From Caulobacter sp. (GTDB lineage: Bacteria > Pseudomonadota > Alphaproteobacteria > Caulobacterales > Caulobacteraceae), in contig JAGHZU010000009.1 of assembly GCA_017745235.1 (NCBI GenBank), forward strand, positions 124,001 through 188,000: 64,000 bases of DNA, written 5' to 3'. Below the pieces are notes generated by a model that was not told where the DNA came from, ran no database searches, and saw nothing but the letters and a program-made list of their open reading frames with translations. Shown piece after piece: positions 9,775 to 18,363 of this stretch. Each line of letters begins with the position of its first letter. Within the stretch, counting starts at the first letter, position 1. The position numbers were made by a program, and so were the translations under genes.

Positions 9775-10581
9775 GTGGCCGACCTGATATCCATCACCGA
9801 TCCCGGCGATCTTCGCGTGGCCGCCTATCGCGACATCAAGGAGCGCGACCTGGTGGGACGGCAGGGCCTTTTCATCGCCGAGGGCGAGACGGTGCTGCGA
9901 TCGTTCGTGCGCGACGCGCCGGGGCGGGTGCGTTCGGTGCTGATCGACGGCAAGCGGGCCGAGAAGCTGGCCGACCTGTTCGCCGACCTGCCGCCGGGCG
10001 TTCCGGTCTATTCGGCCGGACAGGCCGTGATCGACGCCATCGCCGGCTTCCATCTGCACCGCGGCGTGCTGGCGGTGGGCGAGAAGGCGCCGGCCCTGGA
10101 GGTCGACGACCTGCTGTCGCGGGCGGGCGAACGGGCGGTGGTCGTGGTGCTGATGGGCATCGCCAATCACGACAACCTGGGTGGCATATTCCGCAACGCC
10201 GCGGCGTTCGGCGCGGACGGGGTGATCCTGGACGCCGACTGCTGCGATCCGCTCTACCGCAAGGCCATCCGGGTCTCGAGCGGGGCGACGCTGAGCGTGC
10301 CGACGGCGCGGCTGGCGCCGGGACAGGACGTGATCGCGGCGCTGGAGAGGCGCGGCTTCGAGGCCCTGGCGCTGAGCCCGTCGGCCGACGAGATCCTGGC
10401 GCGGCTGCAGCCGCCGGCCCGCTCGGCCGTGCTGCTGGGGGCGGAGGGGCCGGGCCTGCCGGGGGCGGTGATGGCGCGGACGCGGACGGTGGGCATTCCC
10501 ATGGCCAACGGCTTCGACTCGCTGAACGTGGCCGCCACGAGCGGGATCGTGCTGCATCATCTGAGGTTCGCGACCTCTTGA
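9775..10581 (+). CDS. TrmH/SpoU-family (SPOUT) RNA 2'-O-methyltransferase
   Basis: 268 residues with a GTG start. An N-terminal substrate-binding domain (~1-105) contains GLFIAEGETVLRS. The knotted SPOUT catalytic domain follows, with motif 1 NLGGIFRNAAAFG, motif 2 LLGAEGPGLP and motif 3 IPMANGFDSLNVAATSGIVL. It is predicted to methylate rRNA or tRNA ribose with S-adenosylmethionine in the cytoplasm. It starts 19 nt after the MFS gene, probably by chance rather than shared function. The exact target nucleoside cannot be assigned. Confidence 0.92.
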   Translation: MADLISITDPGDLRVAAYRDIKERDLVGRQGLFIAEGETVLRSFVRDAPGRVRSVLIDGKRAEKLADLFADLPPGVPVYSAGQAVIDAIAGFHLHRGVLAVGEKAPALEVDDLLSRAGERAVVVVLMGIANHDNLGGIFRNAAAFGADGVILDADCCDPLYRKAIRVSSGATLSVPTARLAPGQDVIAALERRGFEALALSPSADEILARLQPPARSAVLLGAEGPGLPGAVMARTRTVGIPMANGFDSLNVAATSGIVLHHLRFATS

Positions 10582-10636
10582 TCCTTAAGGAATGACACCG
10601 GTAACCTGACCGCAACGAGGGACGCGGGAGGTCGCC

Positions 10637-11602
10637 ATGTTGAACCGTCGGGGAACCCTGGCGAGCCTGAGCCTTCTGGTTTCGGCCGTGGCCGGGGCGG
10701 CCAGGGCCAGGGAGGCGACGCCGATGCCCGATCCGACCGAAGTGCTGCCGTTGTGGCCGGGCGATCCCCCGGGCTCGACGGGCGTGACCGCCACGGAGAC
10801 GGTGACCGAGCGCGGCGACGCCAAGGGCCTGCGAGACCGGGCCGTGACCCACACCCGCAAGCCGACCCTGACGGTGTTCCGTCCCGCCAAGCCGAATGGC
10901 GCGGCGGTGATCCTGATGCCGGGCGGCGGCTATGAGCGCGTCGTGGTCGACAAGGAGGGCTTCGAGACCGCCCGCTGGCTGGCCGATCGCGGCTACGCCT
11001 GTTTCGTGCTGCTGTATCGCCTGCCCGGCGACGGCTGGGCCGCGGGCGCCGATGCGCCGCTGCAAGACGCCCAGCGCGCTGTGCGACTGGTCCGCTCGAA
11101 GGCGGGGGCGATGGGCTTCGCCCCCTCGCGCCTGGCGGTGATGGGCTTTTCGGCCGGGGGGCACGTGGCGGCCAGCGTCACCACCCGCTTCGACGCCCAG
11201 GCGTACGAGCCGGTCGACGCCGCCGACGGCCTGTCGGCCCGGCCCGACCTGTCGGCCCTGATCTATCCGGTGATCTCGATGGGCGCGTCGGCGCACACCG
11301 GCTCGCGCCGGCGACTGCTGGGTCCGTCACCGACGCCCGAGGCGGTCGCCGCCTATTCGCCTGACCAGGGCGTCGGCGACAAGGTCCCGCCGGTGTTCCT
11401 GCTGCACGCCGCCGACGACGCGACGGTGCCGGTGGCCAACACCCTGATGATGTTCGCCGCGCTGCGGGCCAAGGCGATCCCGACCGAGATGCACGTCTTC
11501 GAGGAAGGCGGCCACGGCTTCGGCCTTCGCGCCATCGCCGGCAAGCCGGTGGCCGCCTGGCCGACCCTGTTCGAGACGTTCGCCAGGCGGCACGGGATCT
11601 GA
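10637..11602 (+). CDS. Exported alpha/beta-hydrolase (acetyl-esterase-like)
   Basis: 321 residues. An N-terminal signal (~1-24, ending AGAARA) predicts export. The alpha/beta-hydrolase fold has an oxyanion motif MPGGGY (~94-99), nucleophile Ser172 in GFSAGG, acid Asp260/261 in HAADDATV and His293 in GGHGFG, so the triad is complete. It resembles the acetylxylan-esterase/BD-FAE-like group that removes acetyl groups from carbohydrates. It is convergent with the YafY regulator. Confidence 0.88.
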   Translation: MLNRRGTLASLSLLVSAVAGAARAREATPMPDPTEVLPLWPGDPPGSTGVTATETVTERGDAKGLRDRAVTHTRKPTLTVFRPAKPNGAAVILMPGGGYERVVVDKEGFETARWLADRGYACFVLLYRLPGDGWAAGADAPLQDAQRAVRLVRSKAGAMGFAPSRLAVMGFSAGGHVAASVTTRFDAQAYEPVDAADGLSARPDLSALIYPVISMGASAHTGSRRRLLGPSPTPEAVAAYSPDQGVGDKVPPVFLLHAADDATVPVANTLMMFAALRAKAIPTEMHVFEEGGHGFGLRAIAGKPVAAWPTLFETFARRHGI

Positions 11603-11627
11603 GGCGCAGCGCCCTTGCTCGGGCGCG

Positions 11628-12341
11628 TCAGCAGCCCTTGCTCGCCTCCCAGCGCCGTATTTCCTCCTCCAGGGCCCGTTGCCAGCGGGCGCGCAGGACT
11701 CCGGGGCGCTGGCCGTGGCGTTCGTCTAGGAACTCGGCCTTCTCCACGCGGTCGGTGCGGAAGTTGCGGAAATCGCTGCGCAGTTCGCACCAGCCGATCA
11801 GCATGCGCACCGTGTCGCGATAGCCGACGGTGACCGGCCAGATCACCCGCTGGCTGACCGCGCCCTTCTCGTCGCGATAGTCGAGACGGATCTTGCGGCC
11901 GGCGTGGATCCAGGCGCGGGTCTGTGCGATGTCGATGCCGTCGGGCAGGGGGCGCCATGCGGGCGAGGCGCCGGTGGCCGGGGTCAGGACATAGGGGCGC
12001 AGCTCGTCGGGCACGGCGGCGGCGATCTTGGCGATCAGGTCGTTGGCGGCGGTGGCCAGGACGGGATCGCCGCGCCCGGCCACCCATTGGGCGCCCAGGA
12101 CCGCGGCCTCGATCTCGTCGGGTGTCAGCATCAGGGGCGGCATGTCGTATCCGGCCTCCAGTACGTAGCCGACGCCCGCCTCGCCGCGGATGGGCGCCCT
12201 CTGGCCGATCAGGGCGGCGATGTCGCGATAAACGCTGCGTTTGGAGGTCTCCAGCTCGGCCGCCATGGCGTCGGCGGTCACCGGCTGCCGGCTGCGGCGC
12301 AGGATCTGGATGATCTGGAAAAGGCGTTCGGCGCGTCTCAT
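11628..12341 (-). CDS. YafY-type HTH/WYL transcriptional regulator
   Basis: 237 residues. N-terminal winged helix-turn-helix (RRAERLFQIIQILRRSRQPV... SKRSVYRDIAAL) and a C-terminal WYL effector domain (~130-220). The ATG at 12341 begins at the conserved MRRAERLFQ; a longer frame to 12374 would run through the palindrome described next. It is divergent from the GST-like gene, which it probably controls. Confidence 0.88.
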   Translation of the reverse strand: MRRAERLFQIIQILRRSRQPVTADAMAAELETSKRSVYRDIAALIGQRAPIRGEAGVGYVLEAGYDMPPLMLTPDEIEAAVLGAQWVAGRGDPVLATAANDLIAKIAAAVPDELRPYVLTPATGASPAWRPLPDGIDIAQTRAWIHAGRKIRLDYRDEKGAVSQRVIWPVTVGYRDTVRMLIGWCELRSDFRNFRTDRVEKAEFLDERHGQRPGVLRARWQRALEEEIRRWEASKGC

Positions 12342-12362
12342 GAGCCCACTCTGCTCGACCGA

Positions 12363-12384
12363 TGCTGACAGCATGCTGGCAGCA
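12363..12384. promoter_or_regulatory. Near-perfect 22-bp palindrome, probable YafY-type operator
   Basis: The sequence reads TGCTGaCAGCA followed directly by TGCTGgCAGCA; 20 of 22 positions are self-complementary around a central GCATGC. It lies 22 bp from the regulator start and 73 bp from the GST start, exactly in the divergent control region. Binding would allow autoregulation and control of the GST-like gene. Confidence 0.7.
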
Positions 12385-12457
12385 GGATGGCGGTAGCGTC
12401 CGATTGTCGCAACACAGCACCGCCATGGGGGGCGGGGCGCAGCAGGGAGAGACCACC

Positions 12458-13183
12458 ATGATCACGCTCTACGCCGCCGGACCCGCCTACGGCCTGCCGG
12501 AAGGAAGCCCTTACGTCACCAAGACCGAGATCCACCTGAAGATGGCGGGTCTCTGGTATCGCAAGGAGCCGGCCCGTCCCGACACCTCGCCCAAGGGCCA
12601 ACTGCCCTGGATCGACGACGACGGTGTCAGGGTGGCCGACAGCACCTTCATCCGCGCCTATATCGAGCGCAGCTACGGCGTCGACCTGGACGCGGGGCTG
12701 TCGAAGGCCGAGCGCGCCCAGGCCTGGGCCATCGAGCGGATGGTCGAGAATCATCTGGGCTGGGCCAGCTGCCACTTCCGGTTCTTCGAGGCCGAGAACT
12801 TCGAGAAGGGCCCGGCGCACTGGTTCGACGGCGCGCCCGAAGAGATGCGCGAGGGCTTGAAGGCCGGTCTGCTCGACGCCGTCGGCGCCAACCTCAAGGC
12901 CGTGGGCATCGCCCGCCATTCGCCCGAGGAGATCCTGGAGCTGGGTTCGTGGTCGCTGTCGGCCCTGTCGGAGATGCTAGGGCGCAAGTCGTTCATGATG
13001 GGCCACCGGCCCACCAGCGTGGACGCCATCGTCTTCGCCATGCTGGCCCAGATCCTGACGCCGTTCTTCGACTCGCCGCTGCGTCGCCGGGCCGAGAGCT
13101 TCCCCAACCTGGTGGCCTACGCCGAGCGGATGATGGCGGGCTACTATCCCGAGTTCGCCCCGCAGGTCTGCGAGGCGGCGTGA
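12458..13183 (+). CDS. Glutathione S-transferase-like protein (FaxC/metaxin type)
   Basis: 241 residues. The N-terminal thioredoxin-like domain includes the cis-proline region KGQLPWIDDDGVRVADST; the C-terminal all-helical GST domain (~85-235) includes SVDAIVFAMLAQIL. The composition matches the FaxC/metaxin-like branch rather than a classical GST. The ATG at 12458 is preceded by AGGGAGA; longer in-frame starts cross the operator. The substrate is unknown. Control by the neighbouring YafY-type regulator suggests an inducible role, perhaps dehalogenation or electrophile detoxification (inference). Confidence 0.8.
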   Translation: MITLYAAGPAYGLPEGSPYVTKTEIHLKMAGLWYRKEPARPDTSPKGQLPWIDDDGVRVADSTFIRAYIERSYGVDLDAGLSKAERAQAWAIERMVENHLGWASCHFRFFEAENFEKGPAHWFDGAPEEMREGLKAGLLDAVGANLKAVGIARHSPEEILELGSWSLSALSEMLGRKSFMMGHRPTSVDAIVFAMLAQILTPFFDSPLRRRAESFPNLVAYAERMMAGYYPEFAPQVCEAA

Positions 13184-13188
13184 GCACG

Positions 13189-13215
13189 CGCCCCTCTCCC
13201 GAGCGGAGAGGGGCG
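13189..13215. terminator. GC-rich hairpin between convergent genes
   Basis: CGCCCCTCTCC-cgagc-GGAGAGGGGCG: an 11-bp perfect stem with a 5-nt loop starting 5 nt after the GST stop and facing the convergent small gene at 13220. Only two T residues follow, so termination in the plus direction may be assisted. Confidence 0.75.
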
Positions 13216-13219
13216 TTGC

Positions 13220-13450
13220 TCAGGACTTCTTCTTCTCGGCGTCGCTCGCCTGGAAGTCGCGCTTGCGGGCGGGATCGTGGGCGTGATGCACGTCGGTCTC
13301 GCCGCCGCCGCCCGACACCTTGCCATGGCGGCTGTAGCGGTCGGGATCGTCAGGGTCCTTGACCGTAGGATCGGGCCTGTCCTGCTTGGCGTTCTCGTGG
13401 CTGGCGCCAGGACCGCCCCAGCGGTCGGTCGCGGGGTGCTTGTCGGGCAT
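13220..13450 (-). CDS. Small hydrophilic hypothetical protein
   Basis: 76 residues, very polar and low in hydrophobic residues, with a glycine run and a KKKS C-terminus; probably disordered. No signal, membrane segment or known motif. It starts 2 nt after the stop of another small polar protein, so the two are probably co-expressed. The family was not recognised. Confidence 0.55.
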   Translation of the reverse strand: MPDKHPATDRWGGPGASHENAKQDRPDPTVKDPDDPDRYSRHGKVSGGGGETDVHHAHDPARKRDFQASDAEKKKS

Positions 13451-13452
13451 GG

Positions 13453-13650
13453 TCAGCGATCCTGCACATTGCCTGAGCGGCTGGTGTTCTGGCGAAGGTT
13501 GCCATGGCGGCCCTGCTCGCGAAGGTTCACGTCGGCGTTGCCGGGGTCAGGCGACTGCAGGTCGTCGCGGTCGGCGTCATGGCCGTCGATATCGGGTTTC
13601 TGGCCCTTGAAGGCGCGTTGCTCGGGCGGGATGGGCGGGGCCTTGGACAT
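13453..13650 (-). CDS. Small polar hypothetical protein
   Basis: 65 residues starting MSKAPPIPPEQRAFKGQKPD. The ATG at 13650 has GGAGG upstream (the leader ends ggaggatccc), which decides the start over an ATG four codons earlier. Charged, Asp/Arg/Gln-rich and probably unstructured. It is first in a two-gene unit with the 76-residue protein. Function unknown. Confidence 0.6.
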   Translation of the reverse strand: MSKAPPIPPEQRAFKGQKPDIDGHDADRDDLQSPDPGNADVNLREQGRHGNLRQNTSRSGNVQDR

Positions 13651-13704
13651 GGGATCCTCCATGATCTCGGACCCATGAAAACCGGCGCGCAGGCGCCGAG
13701 GTTC

Positions 13705-14481
13705 CTAGCGCCGCGCTTGATCCAGCAGGATCGGCCGCAACACGCCCTCCAGGTCGTTGAGCAAGGCGATGCGGTCGCGCAGGAAGAAATGGCCCCCCTC
13801 ATGGACGTGCAGGGTGGGCGGGGCGACGAACCACGGAGCCCAGTGCTCGGGCGTGGGCCGGACCACCATGACGTCGTCCCGGCCGTGCAGGAGTTCGGCG
13901 GGCGTCGTCAGGGGAGGAAGCACCGGCGGAGCCCAGGTCTCGGCCATGCGGAAGTCGGCGCGAAGGCCCGGCAGCACCAGGGGCATCAGCTCGGCGTGGT
14001 CCAGCACCTCGCGCGGGATCTGGTCGCGCTTCGCCAGGGCCTGGATGAAGTCGGCGTCCGACAGGGCGTGCAGCGGATGATCTTCGCGGATCGACGGCGG
14101 GCGCGCCGAGGCCAGGAACAGCTGGCGAGGCGGAGGCAGGCGGCGGACGGACGCGGCGCGGGCCAGTTCGAAGGCCAGGGCCGCCCCAAGGCCGTGGCCG
14201 AACAGGGCGTAGGGCAGGTCGGACAGGTCCGGCGCCAGGTCGTCCAGCAGTTGGGTCACCAGGGCGGACAGATCGGCGACCGGCGGCTGGCGGCTGCGAT
14301 GGCCACGTCCGGGCAGCTCGACCGGCAGGATGTCGAGAAAGGTGTGCCGGGCGTCGCGCCAGCCTCGGTAGATCGCCGCCGAACCGCCCTCGCCGGGCAG
14401 GCAGAACAATCGCATCCGCGCGGCGGGGTTGAGATCGAGGCCGGGCGGCAGCCAGCGTCGGACGGACGTGGTCTCGCTCAT
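13705..14481 (-). CDS. Type II thioesterase-like protein lacking the catalytic serine
   Basis: 258 residues of the GrsT/thioesterase II family (editing hydrolases of peptide and polyketide synthases). The fold is well kept: FCLPGEGGSA, ELPGRGHR, Asp202/203 in HGRDDVMV and His231 in EGGHFF. The nucleophile elbow, normally GHSMG, reads FGHGLGAALAF, so residue 97 is Gly (codon GGC) in place of Ser. Start chosen at ATG 14481 behind GAAGGAGG. No NRPS or PKS gene is within the window. It is either a non-hydrolytic homologue or inactive. Confidence 0.85.
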   Translation of the reverse strand: MSETTSVRRWLPPGLDLNPAARMRLFCLPGEGGSAAIYRGWRDARHTFLDILPVELPGRGHRSRQPPVADLSALVTQLLDDLAPDLSDLPYALFGHGLGAALAFELARAASVRRLPPPRQLFLASARPPSIREDHPLHALSDADFIQALAKRDQIPREVLDHAELMPLVLPGLRADFRMAETWAPPVLPPLTTPAELLHGRDDVMVVRPTPEHWAPWFVAPPTLHVHEGGHFFLRDRIALLNDLEGVLRPILLDQARR

Positions 14482-14673
14482 CGCGTCGGCCTCCTTCGCA
14501 GGTGCGTGGCCGTATCGAGCCAGCTTCACCATGAGGTGTCAAATCGGGCCGGGTCCGGACGATATGCGTTGGGCGGAAGTCTCGGAGCGTCCAGAGATTT
14601 TCCGATGCAGACGTGAAGCGCGACTCGCGGTTGAACGGGGCGGTTAGGGTTAATGAGTCGGGGGAGCCCCGTG

Positions 14674-15048
14674 ATGGAAAGCCGCCTGCGCGCGTGCGCG
14701 CTGAGCCTGCCGGGCGTCCATGAGACGGCCGTGCTGGAGACGCGGGTCTTCAAGGTCCGTGGCAAGGCCTTCGCCACCGAGGGCTGGCCCGAGGCCGGCT
14801 GGGCGGTGGTCAAGCTGTCGCCCCAGGACCAGAAGCGTCTGGTGGCCGGCTCGATCGCCCTGGCTCCGGAGCCAGGCCCGCGTGGCAAGAAGGGCGTGAC
14901 CCTGATCCGCCTGAAGGGCGCGGACGACGACCTTATCAGCGAGGTGCTGGTGGCCGGTTGGCAGGCGGTCTACGGCGGCGAGCGCCGCCCGCGCGACAGC
15001 CAGCTGCGGGCCCGGATCGACGCAGCCTTGGGCGCGGACCGCGACTAG
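14674..15048 (+). CDS. MmcQ/YjbR-family protein
   Basis: 124 residues with the CyaY-like fold of the MmcQ/YjbR group: an N-terminal helix (RACALSLPGVHE), then VFKVRGKAFATEG and a C-terminal VAGWQAVYGG. Start at ATG 14674 behind GGGGAG; ATG 14653 is an upstream alternative. Some members bind DNA, but no catalytic role is established. Confidence 0.8.
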   Translation: MESRLRACALSLPGVHETAVLETRVFKVRGKAFATEGWPEAGWAVVKLSPQDQKRLVAGSIALAPEPGPRGKKGVTLIRLKGADDDLISEVLVAGWQAVYGGERRPRDSQLRARIDAALGADRD

Positions 15049-15201
15049 GCGGGTTCGCGGGGCCCTGTCGGCGCGGAAAACGCGCCTTCAGGGAGGATGG
15101 CGCGAGATTCGCCTTGGCGTGTTCAACTTCTGTCATGGAACCGCTGTAACGAGCCTCGATCCCCCACGTTGGACCCGCGCGCGCCGAAGGACGCCATCTC
15201 G

Positions 15202-15423
15202 ATGCTGGACCTCGTCACCGTCACGCCCGAGGAGTTCGCCGACCTGCGCGCCAGCCTGCCAGCGATCACCGACCGCTATCTCTTCGACGTCTTCGGGATC
15301 AGCGAGTACACCTGGGTGAAGCTGCGCAAGGGCCTGCCGGTCAAGCGCTCGACCCTGGATCGGGCGCTGGCCAAGCGCGAGCGCTGGCGGGCCATGGGCG
15401 GTGCGGGCCGGGCGGCGGCCTGA
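15202..15423 (+). CDS. Small hypothetical protein
   Basis: 73 residues (MLDLVTVTPEEFADL...). The middle (FGISEYTWVKLRKGLPVKRSTLDRAL) looks like a helix-turn-helix: a short helix, a turn and a basic helix. It may be a small DNA-binding protein. The longer in-frame start at 15097 has no better ribosome site. Convergent with rhaT. Family not recognised. Confidence 0.55.
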   Translation: MLDLVTVTPEEFADLRASLPAITDRYLFDVFGISEYTWVKLRKGLPVKRSTLDRALAKRERWRAMGGAGRAAA

Positions 15424-15452
15424 GGCCGCGCCCTTGCCCTCCCGAGCGGTGA

Positions 15453-16532
15453 TCAGCTCACCGCCAGGCTGTTGCCGTAGCCGATGATCACCGTGGCCAG
15501 GACCAGCAGCCCCACGCCCGCCCAGACGAGGGCGCGCACGGCCGGGCGCGCGTCCTTCCATTCGCGCAGGGCGAAGCCCCAGATCGTGCCGAAAATGATG
15601 ATCGAGGCCATGTGCAGGGTCCAGCTGGAGAACCCCAGCCGGCCCATCTGGCTTTCGCCCATCGTGTAGAAGAAGAACTGGAAGTACCAGGCCGTGCCCG
15701 CCAGGGCGCACAGCAGGTAGTTGGCCAGCAGCGGGGCCTTGGCCGCATCGACGCCCTCCGACGGCGCGGCGCGGCCCAGCCACTGGCCGGCGCTGCGGTT
15801 GCGCACGATCAGGAAGCCGCACCACAGGCCGTTGGTGACCAGGCCGCCGAACATCACCAGGCACAGCACGGGCAGGCCCGTCCAGAGCGGGCCCGTGCCG
15901 GCCGCCGCCGAGATCGCCTTGACCGGTTCGCCCGCCGCCAGGCCGAAGGCGAAGCAGGCCGACATGATCCCCGAAAAGATCGCCACGGCCACGCCCTTCT
16001 TGAAGTCGAACTCGGCGATCACCGCCTTCTTGGCGTCTTCCGACAGGGCCGCGTCCTTGCGCGCCCCGGCCAGGGCCACCACCACGATGCCGGCCAGGGT
16101 GACCAGCAGGCCCAGCAGGATGATGCGGCCCGAGGCGTTATCCAGCAGCTTCTCGGCGAAGTCGCCCTGGACGATCGGCGGGATCAGGGTGCCGAACACG
16201 GTGCACAGGCCCAGCACCACGGCCATGCCCAGCGACAGGCCCAGATAGCGCATGGTCAGGCCGTAGGTCAGGCCGCCGAAGCCCCAAAGCCCCCCGAACA
16301 GGACGCACAGGCCGGCGATGTTTCCAGGGACCTGGCCCATCACGCCCAGCAGGTCGCGTGTCTGGACGGCGGCGAAGAACCACGGGGCGATCAGCCAGGA
16401 GAAGATCCCGCCGGTCAGCCAGAAGATCTCCCACGACCAGCGGCGCACGCCCCGGTAGGGCACGTAGAAACTGGCCGAGGCCAGGCCGCCCAGCCAGTGG
16501 AACAGCACGCCGAGCAGCGGATTGGGCGTCAT
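15453..16532 (-). CDS. rhaT: L-rhamnose/proton symporter RhaT
   Basis: 359 residues with about ten transmembrane segments; the N-terminus MTPNPLLGVLFHWLGGLASASFYVPY and the middle QVPGNIAGLCVLFGGLWGFGGLTYGL are typical of RhaT (drug/metabolite transporter superfamily). It imports L-rhamnose (and L-lyxose in enteric bacteria) with protons. It is the last gene of the operon starting with the rhamnonate dehydratase, which fixes the substrate of the cluster as L-rhamnose rather than L-fucose. Confidence 0.93.
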   Translation of the reverse strand: MTPNPLLGVLFHWLGGLASASFYVPYRGVRRWSWEIFWLTGGIFSWLIAPWFFAAVQTRDLLGVMGQVPGNIAGLCVLFGGLWGFGGLTYGLTMRYLGLSLGMAVVLGLCTVFGTLIPPIVQGDFAEKLLDNASGRIILLGLLVTLAGIVVVALAGARKDAALSEDAKKAVIAEFDFKKGVAVAIFSGIMSACFAFGLAAGEPVKAISAAAGTGPLWTGLPVLCLVMFGGLVTNGLWCGFLIVRNRSAGQWLGRAAPSEGVDAAKAPLLANYLLCALAGTAWYFQFFFYTMGESQMGRLGFSSWTLHMASIIIFGTIWGFALREWKDARPAVRALVWAGVGLLVLATVIIGYGNSLAVS

Positions 16533-16654
16533 GGTCTTCTCCCCGTTCTTTTCTTGGTTGGCGGCCCGGTCGGGCTAGGTGGAGCACGACGTCCGGCGGG
16601 ACGTGGATCCTCCAGGCTCGGGCTTGAGCCTCAGGCGCGTGGCGATCTCGCGCA

Positions 16655-17554
16655 TCAGACGTCCAGACCCAGGCGGTAGAGGCGATTGGCGTTGCGGCCG
16701 AAGAGATCGCGGCGCTCGTCCTGGCTGAACCCGGCGGTGATGGCGTGGTAGGCCGAGAGGTGTTTGTCGAAGCTGCCGAACAGCTTGTCGGTCGGCACAT
16801 CGCTGGCGAACATGCAGCGGCCGGTCCCGAAGATGTCGATGGCCTCCAGGATCAGCGGTCGAAGCTGGTCCTGCGTCCACTGACGGTGGACGAAGCCGAA
16901 GCCCGAGAGCTTGGTCGAGACGTGGGGCAGGGCGGCCAGGGCCTTCATGCCTTCGCGCCATTCGGTCCGGTCGGCGTCCACCGGCATGCCGGCGTGATTG
17001 ATCATCACCGGCGTGTCGGGATGGGCGGCGAAGAGGTCGATCAGGCCCGGCATCTGGCCGGGATAGCATTGCAGGTCGAACGACAGGCCGTACCGGGCCA
17101 GCAGGCCAAAGCCCGCGCGCCAGTCCGGATCGCCTGTCACGTCGCGGGGGGCGTAGGTGCGTCGCGGATCGGCGTGCCAGTTGACGATGTGACGTATGCC
17201 CCTGACCGCGCCGTGAGCGGCGTGGGCCTCCAGCAGGGGCTCCAGGTCGGGGGCGTCGAGGGCGGCGAAGGCGACGAGGCCCGTGGGCAGGCCGCGAGCG
17301 TCCGACATGGCCTGAAGCCAGCGAGTTTCGTCCAGCGCGGCCGAGCCTTCCGCTCCAGCGTCCACATGCACCGCCCCCACGACGTTCCAGGCCTTGGCGT
17401 CGGCCAGGTAGTCGTCGAGCAGATAGGTGCGCGCGATCGCCTCGACGCTGCCGTTGGGGCCGTGGTCGTCGAACGGCGGCGTCAGCCAGGGATAGCGGAG
17501 GCGCTCCAGGTCCCACAGGTGGATGTGCGCATCGACGAAGGGCAGGGCGCCCAT
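16655..17554 (-). CDS. Sugar lactonase, amidohydrolase-2 fold (L-rhamnono-lactonase, LRA2-like)
   Basis: 299 residues. TIM-barrel amidohydrolase of the COG3618 group with the strand-1 metal motif HxH (VDAHIHLWD, His10/His12), a barrel histidine in INHAG and the strand-8 aspartate in FASDVPTDK. Characterised relatives hydrolyse L-fucono- or L-rhamnono-lactones. Its place between the dehydrogenase and dehydratase genes suggests it opens L-rhamnono-gamma-lactone to L-rhamnonate (step 2). Cytoplasmic. Confidence 0.87.
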   Translation of the reverse strand: MGALPFVDAHIHLWDLERLRYPWLTPPFDDHGPNGSVEAIARTYLLDDYLADAKAWNVVGAVHVDAGAEGSAALDETRWLQAMSDARGLPTGLVAFAALDAPDLEPLLEAHAAHGAVRGIRHIVNWHADPRRTYAPRDVTGDPDWRAGFGLLARYGLSFDLQCYPGQMPGLIDLFAAHPDTPVMINHAGMPVDADRTEWREGMKALAALPHVSTKLSGFGFVHRQWTQDQLRPLILEAIDIFGTGRCMFASDVPTDKLFGSFDKHLSAYHAITAGFSQDERRDLFGRNANRLYRLGLDV

Positions 17555-17607
17555 GGGCTTTCCTCACTCGTTCCTCGAAGCGCGGTCGCCACGCTCCGGG
17601 TCGCTGG

Positions 17608-18363
17608 CTAGTAGGTCGTGCGGCCGCCCGAGGTGTCGAAGGTCGAGGCGGTGGTGAAGCTGCACTCTTCGCTGGCCATGAAGCAGACCATGGCGACGCT
17701 TTCACGCACCTCGCCCAGGCGCCCCATCGGGATCTTCGAGCGCATGTAGTCGATCTGGCTCTGGGGCAGTTGCGCCAGGATCGGGCTCTCGAAGGTGGCG
17801 GGGGTCAGGCTGTTGGCGATCACGCCCTTGCCGGCCAGCTCCTTGCCCAGCGACTTGGTCAGGCCGATCACCCCGGCCTTCGACGCCGAGTAGGCGCTGG
17901 CGTTGGGATTGCCTTCCTTGCCCGCCACCGAGGCGACGTTGACGATGCGGCCATAGCCGTTGGCCAGCATGAAGGGCGAGATCTCGCGGCAGCAGTAGAA
18001 GACGCCGTTCAGGTTGATGTCGACCACGCGCCGCCAGCCGTCGATCGGGAACTCCTGGAGAGGGGCCGTGGCGCCGGTGATGCCGGCGGCGGCCACCAGG
18101 ATGTCTATGCGGCCGCCCAGGGCCTCGGCGCTGGCGCGGGCCGCCCCCGCCACCGCCTCGGCGTCGGAAACGTCGAGGGCCACGGTGAAGACCGCGCCCA
18201 CGTCGGCGGCGGCCTCAGCCAGGCCCTCGGGGTTCAGGTCCCAGAGCGCGACCTTGCCGCCTTCGGCGATGATGCGGCGTGCGGTCTCCCGGCCAAGGCC
18301 CGAGGCCCCGCCGGTGACCACGGCCGTGCGGCCCGCGAAGCGGTTGGCGAAGGGATTGCTCAC
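17608..18363 (-). CDS. SDR: 2-keto-3-deoxy-L-rhamnonate dehydrogenase (LRA5-like)
   Basis: 251 residues. Classical short-chain dehydrogenase with TGGASGLG at 17-24, catalytic Ser145, Tyr158 and Lys162 (YSASK). The context is a non-phosphorylative deoxy-sugar pathway: its stop overlaps the start region of the diketo-acid hydrolase gene. I infer the NAD+-dependent C4 oxidation of 2-keto-3-deoxy-L-rhamnonate to the 2,4-diketo acid (step 4). Substrate assignment rests on context. Confidence 0.87.
   Translation of the reverse strand: MSNPFANRFAGRTAVVTGGASGLGRETARRIIAEGGKVALWDLNPEGLAEAAADVGAVFTVALDVSDAEAVAGAARASAEALGGRIDILVAAAGITGATAPLQEFPIDGWRRVVDINLNGVFYCCREISPFMLANGYGRIVNVASVAGKEGNPNASAYSASKAGVIGLTKSLGKELAGKGVIANSLTPATFESPILAQLPQSQIDYMRSKIPMGRLGEVRESVAMVCFMASEECSFTTASTFDTSGGRTTY

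Noticed and set aside
11611..11643. Direct repeat of GCCCTTGCTCG at the convergent ends of the esterase and YafY genes
   Set aside because: Only 11 bp, two copies, no flanking mobile gene; probably chance.
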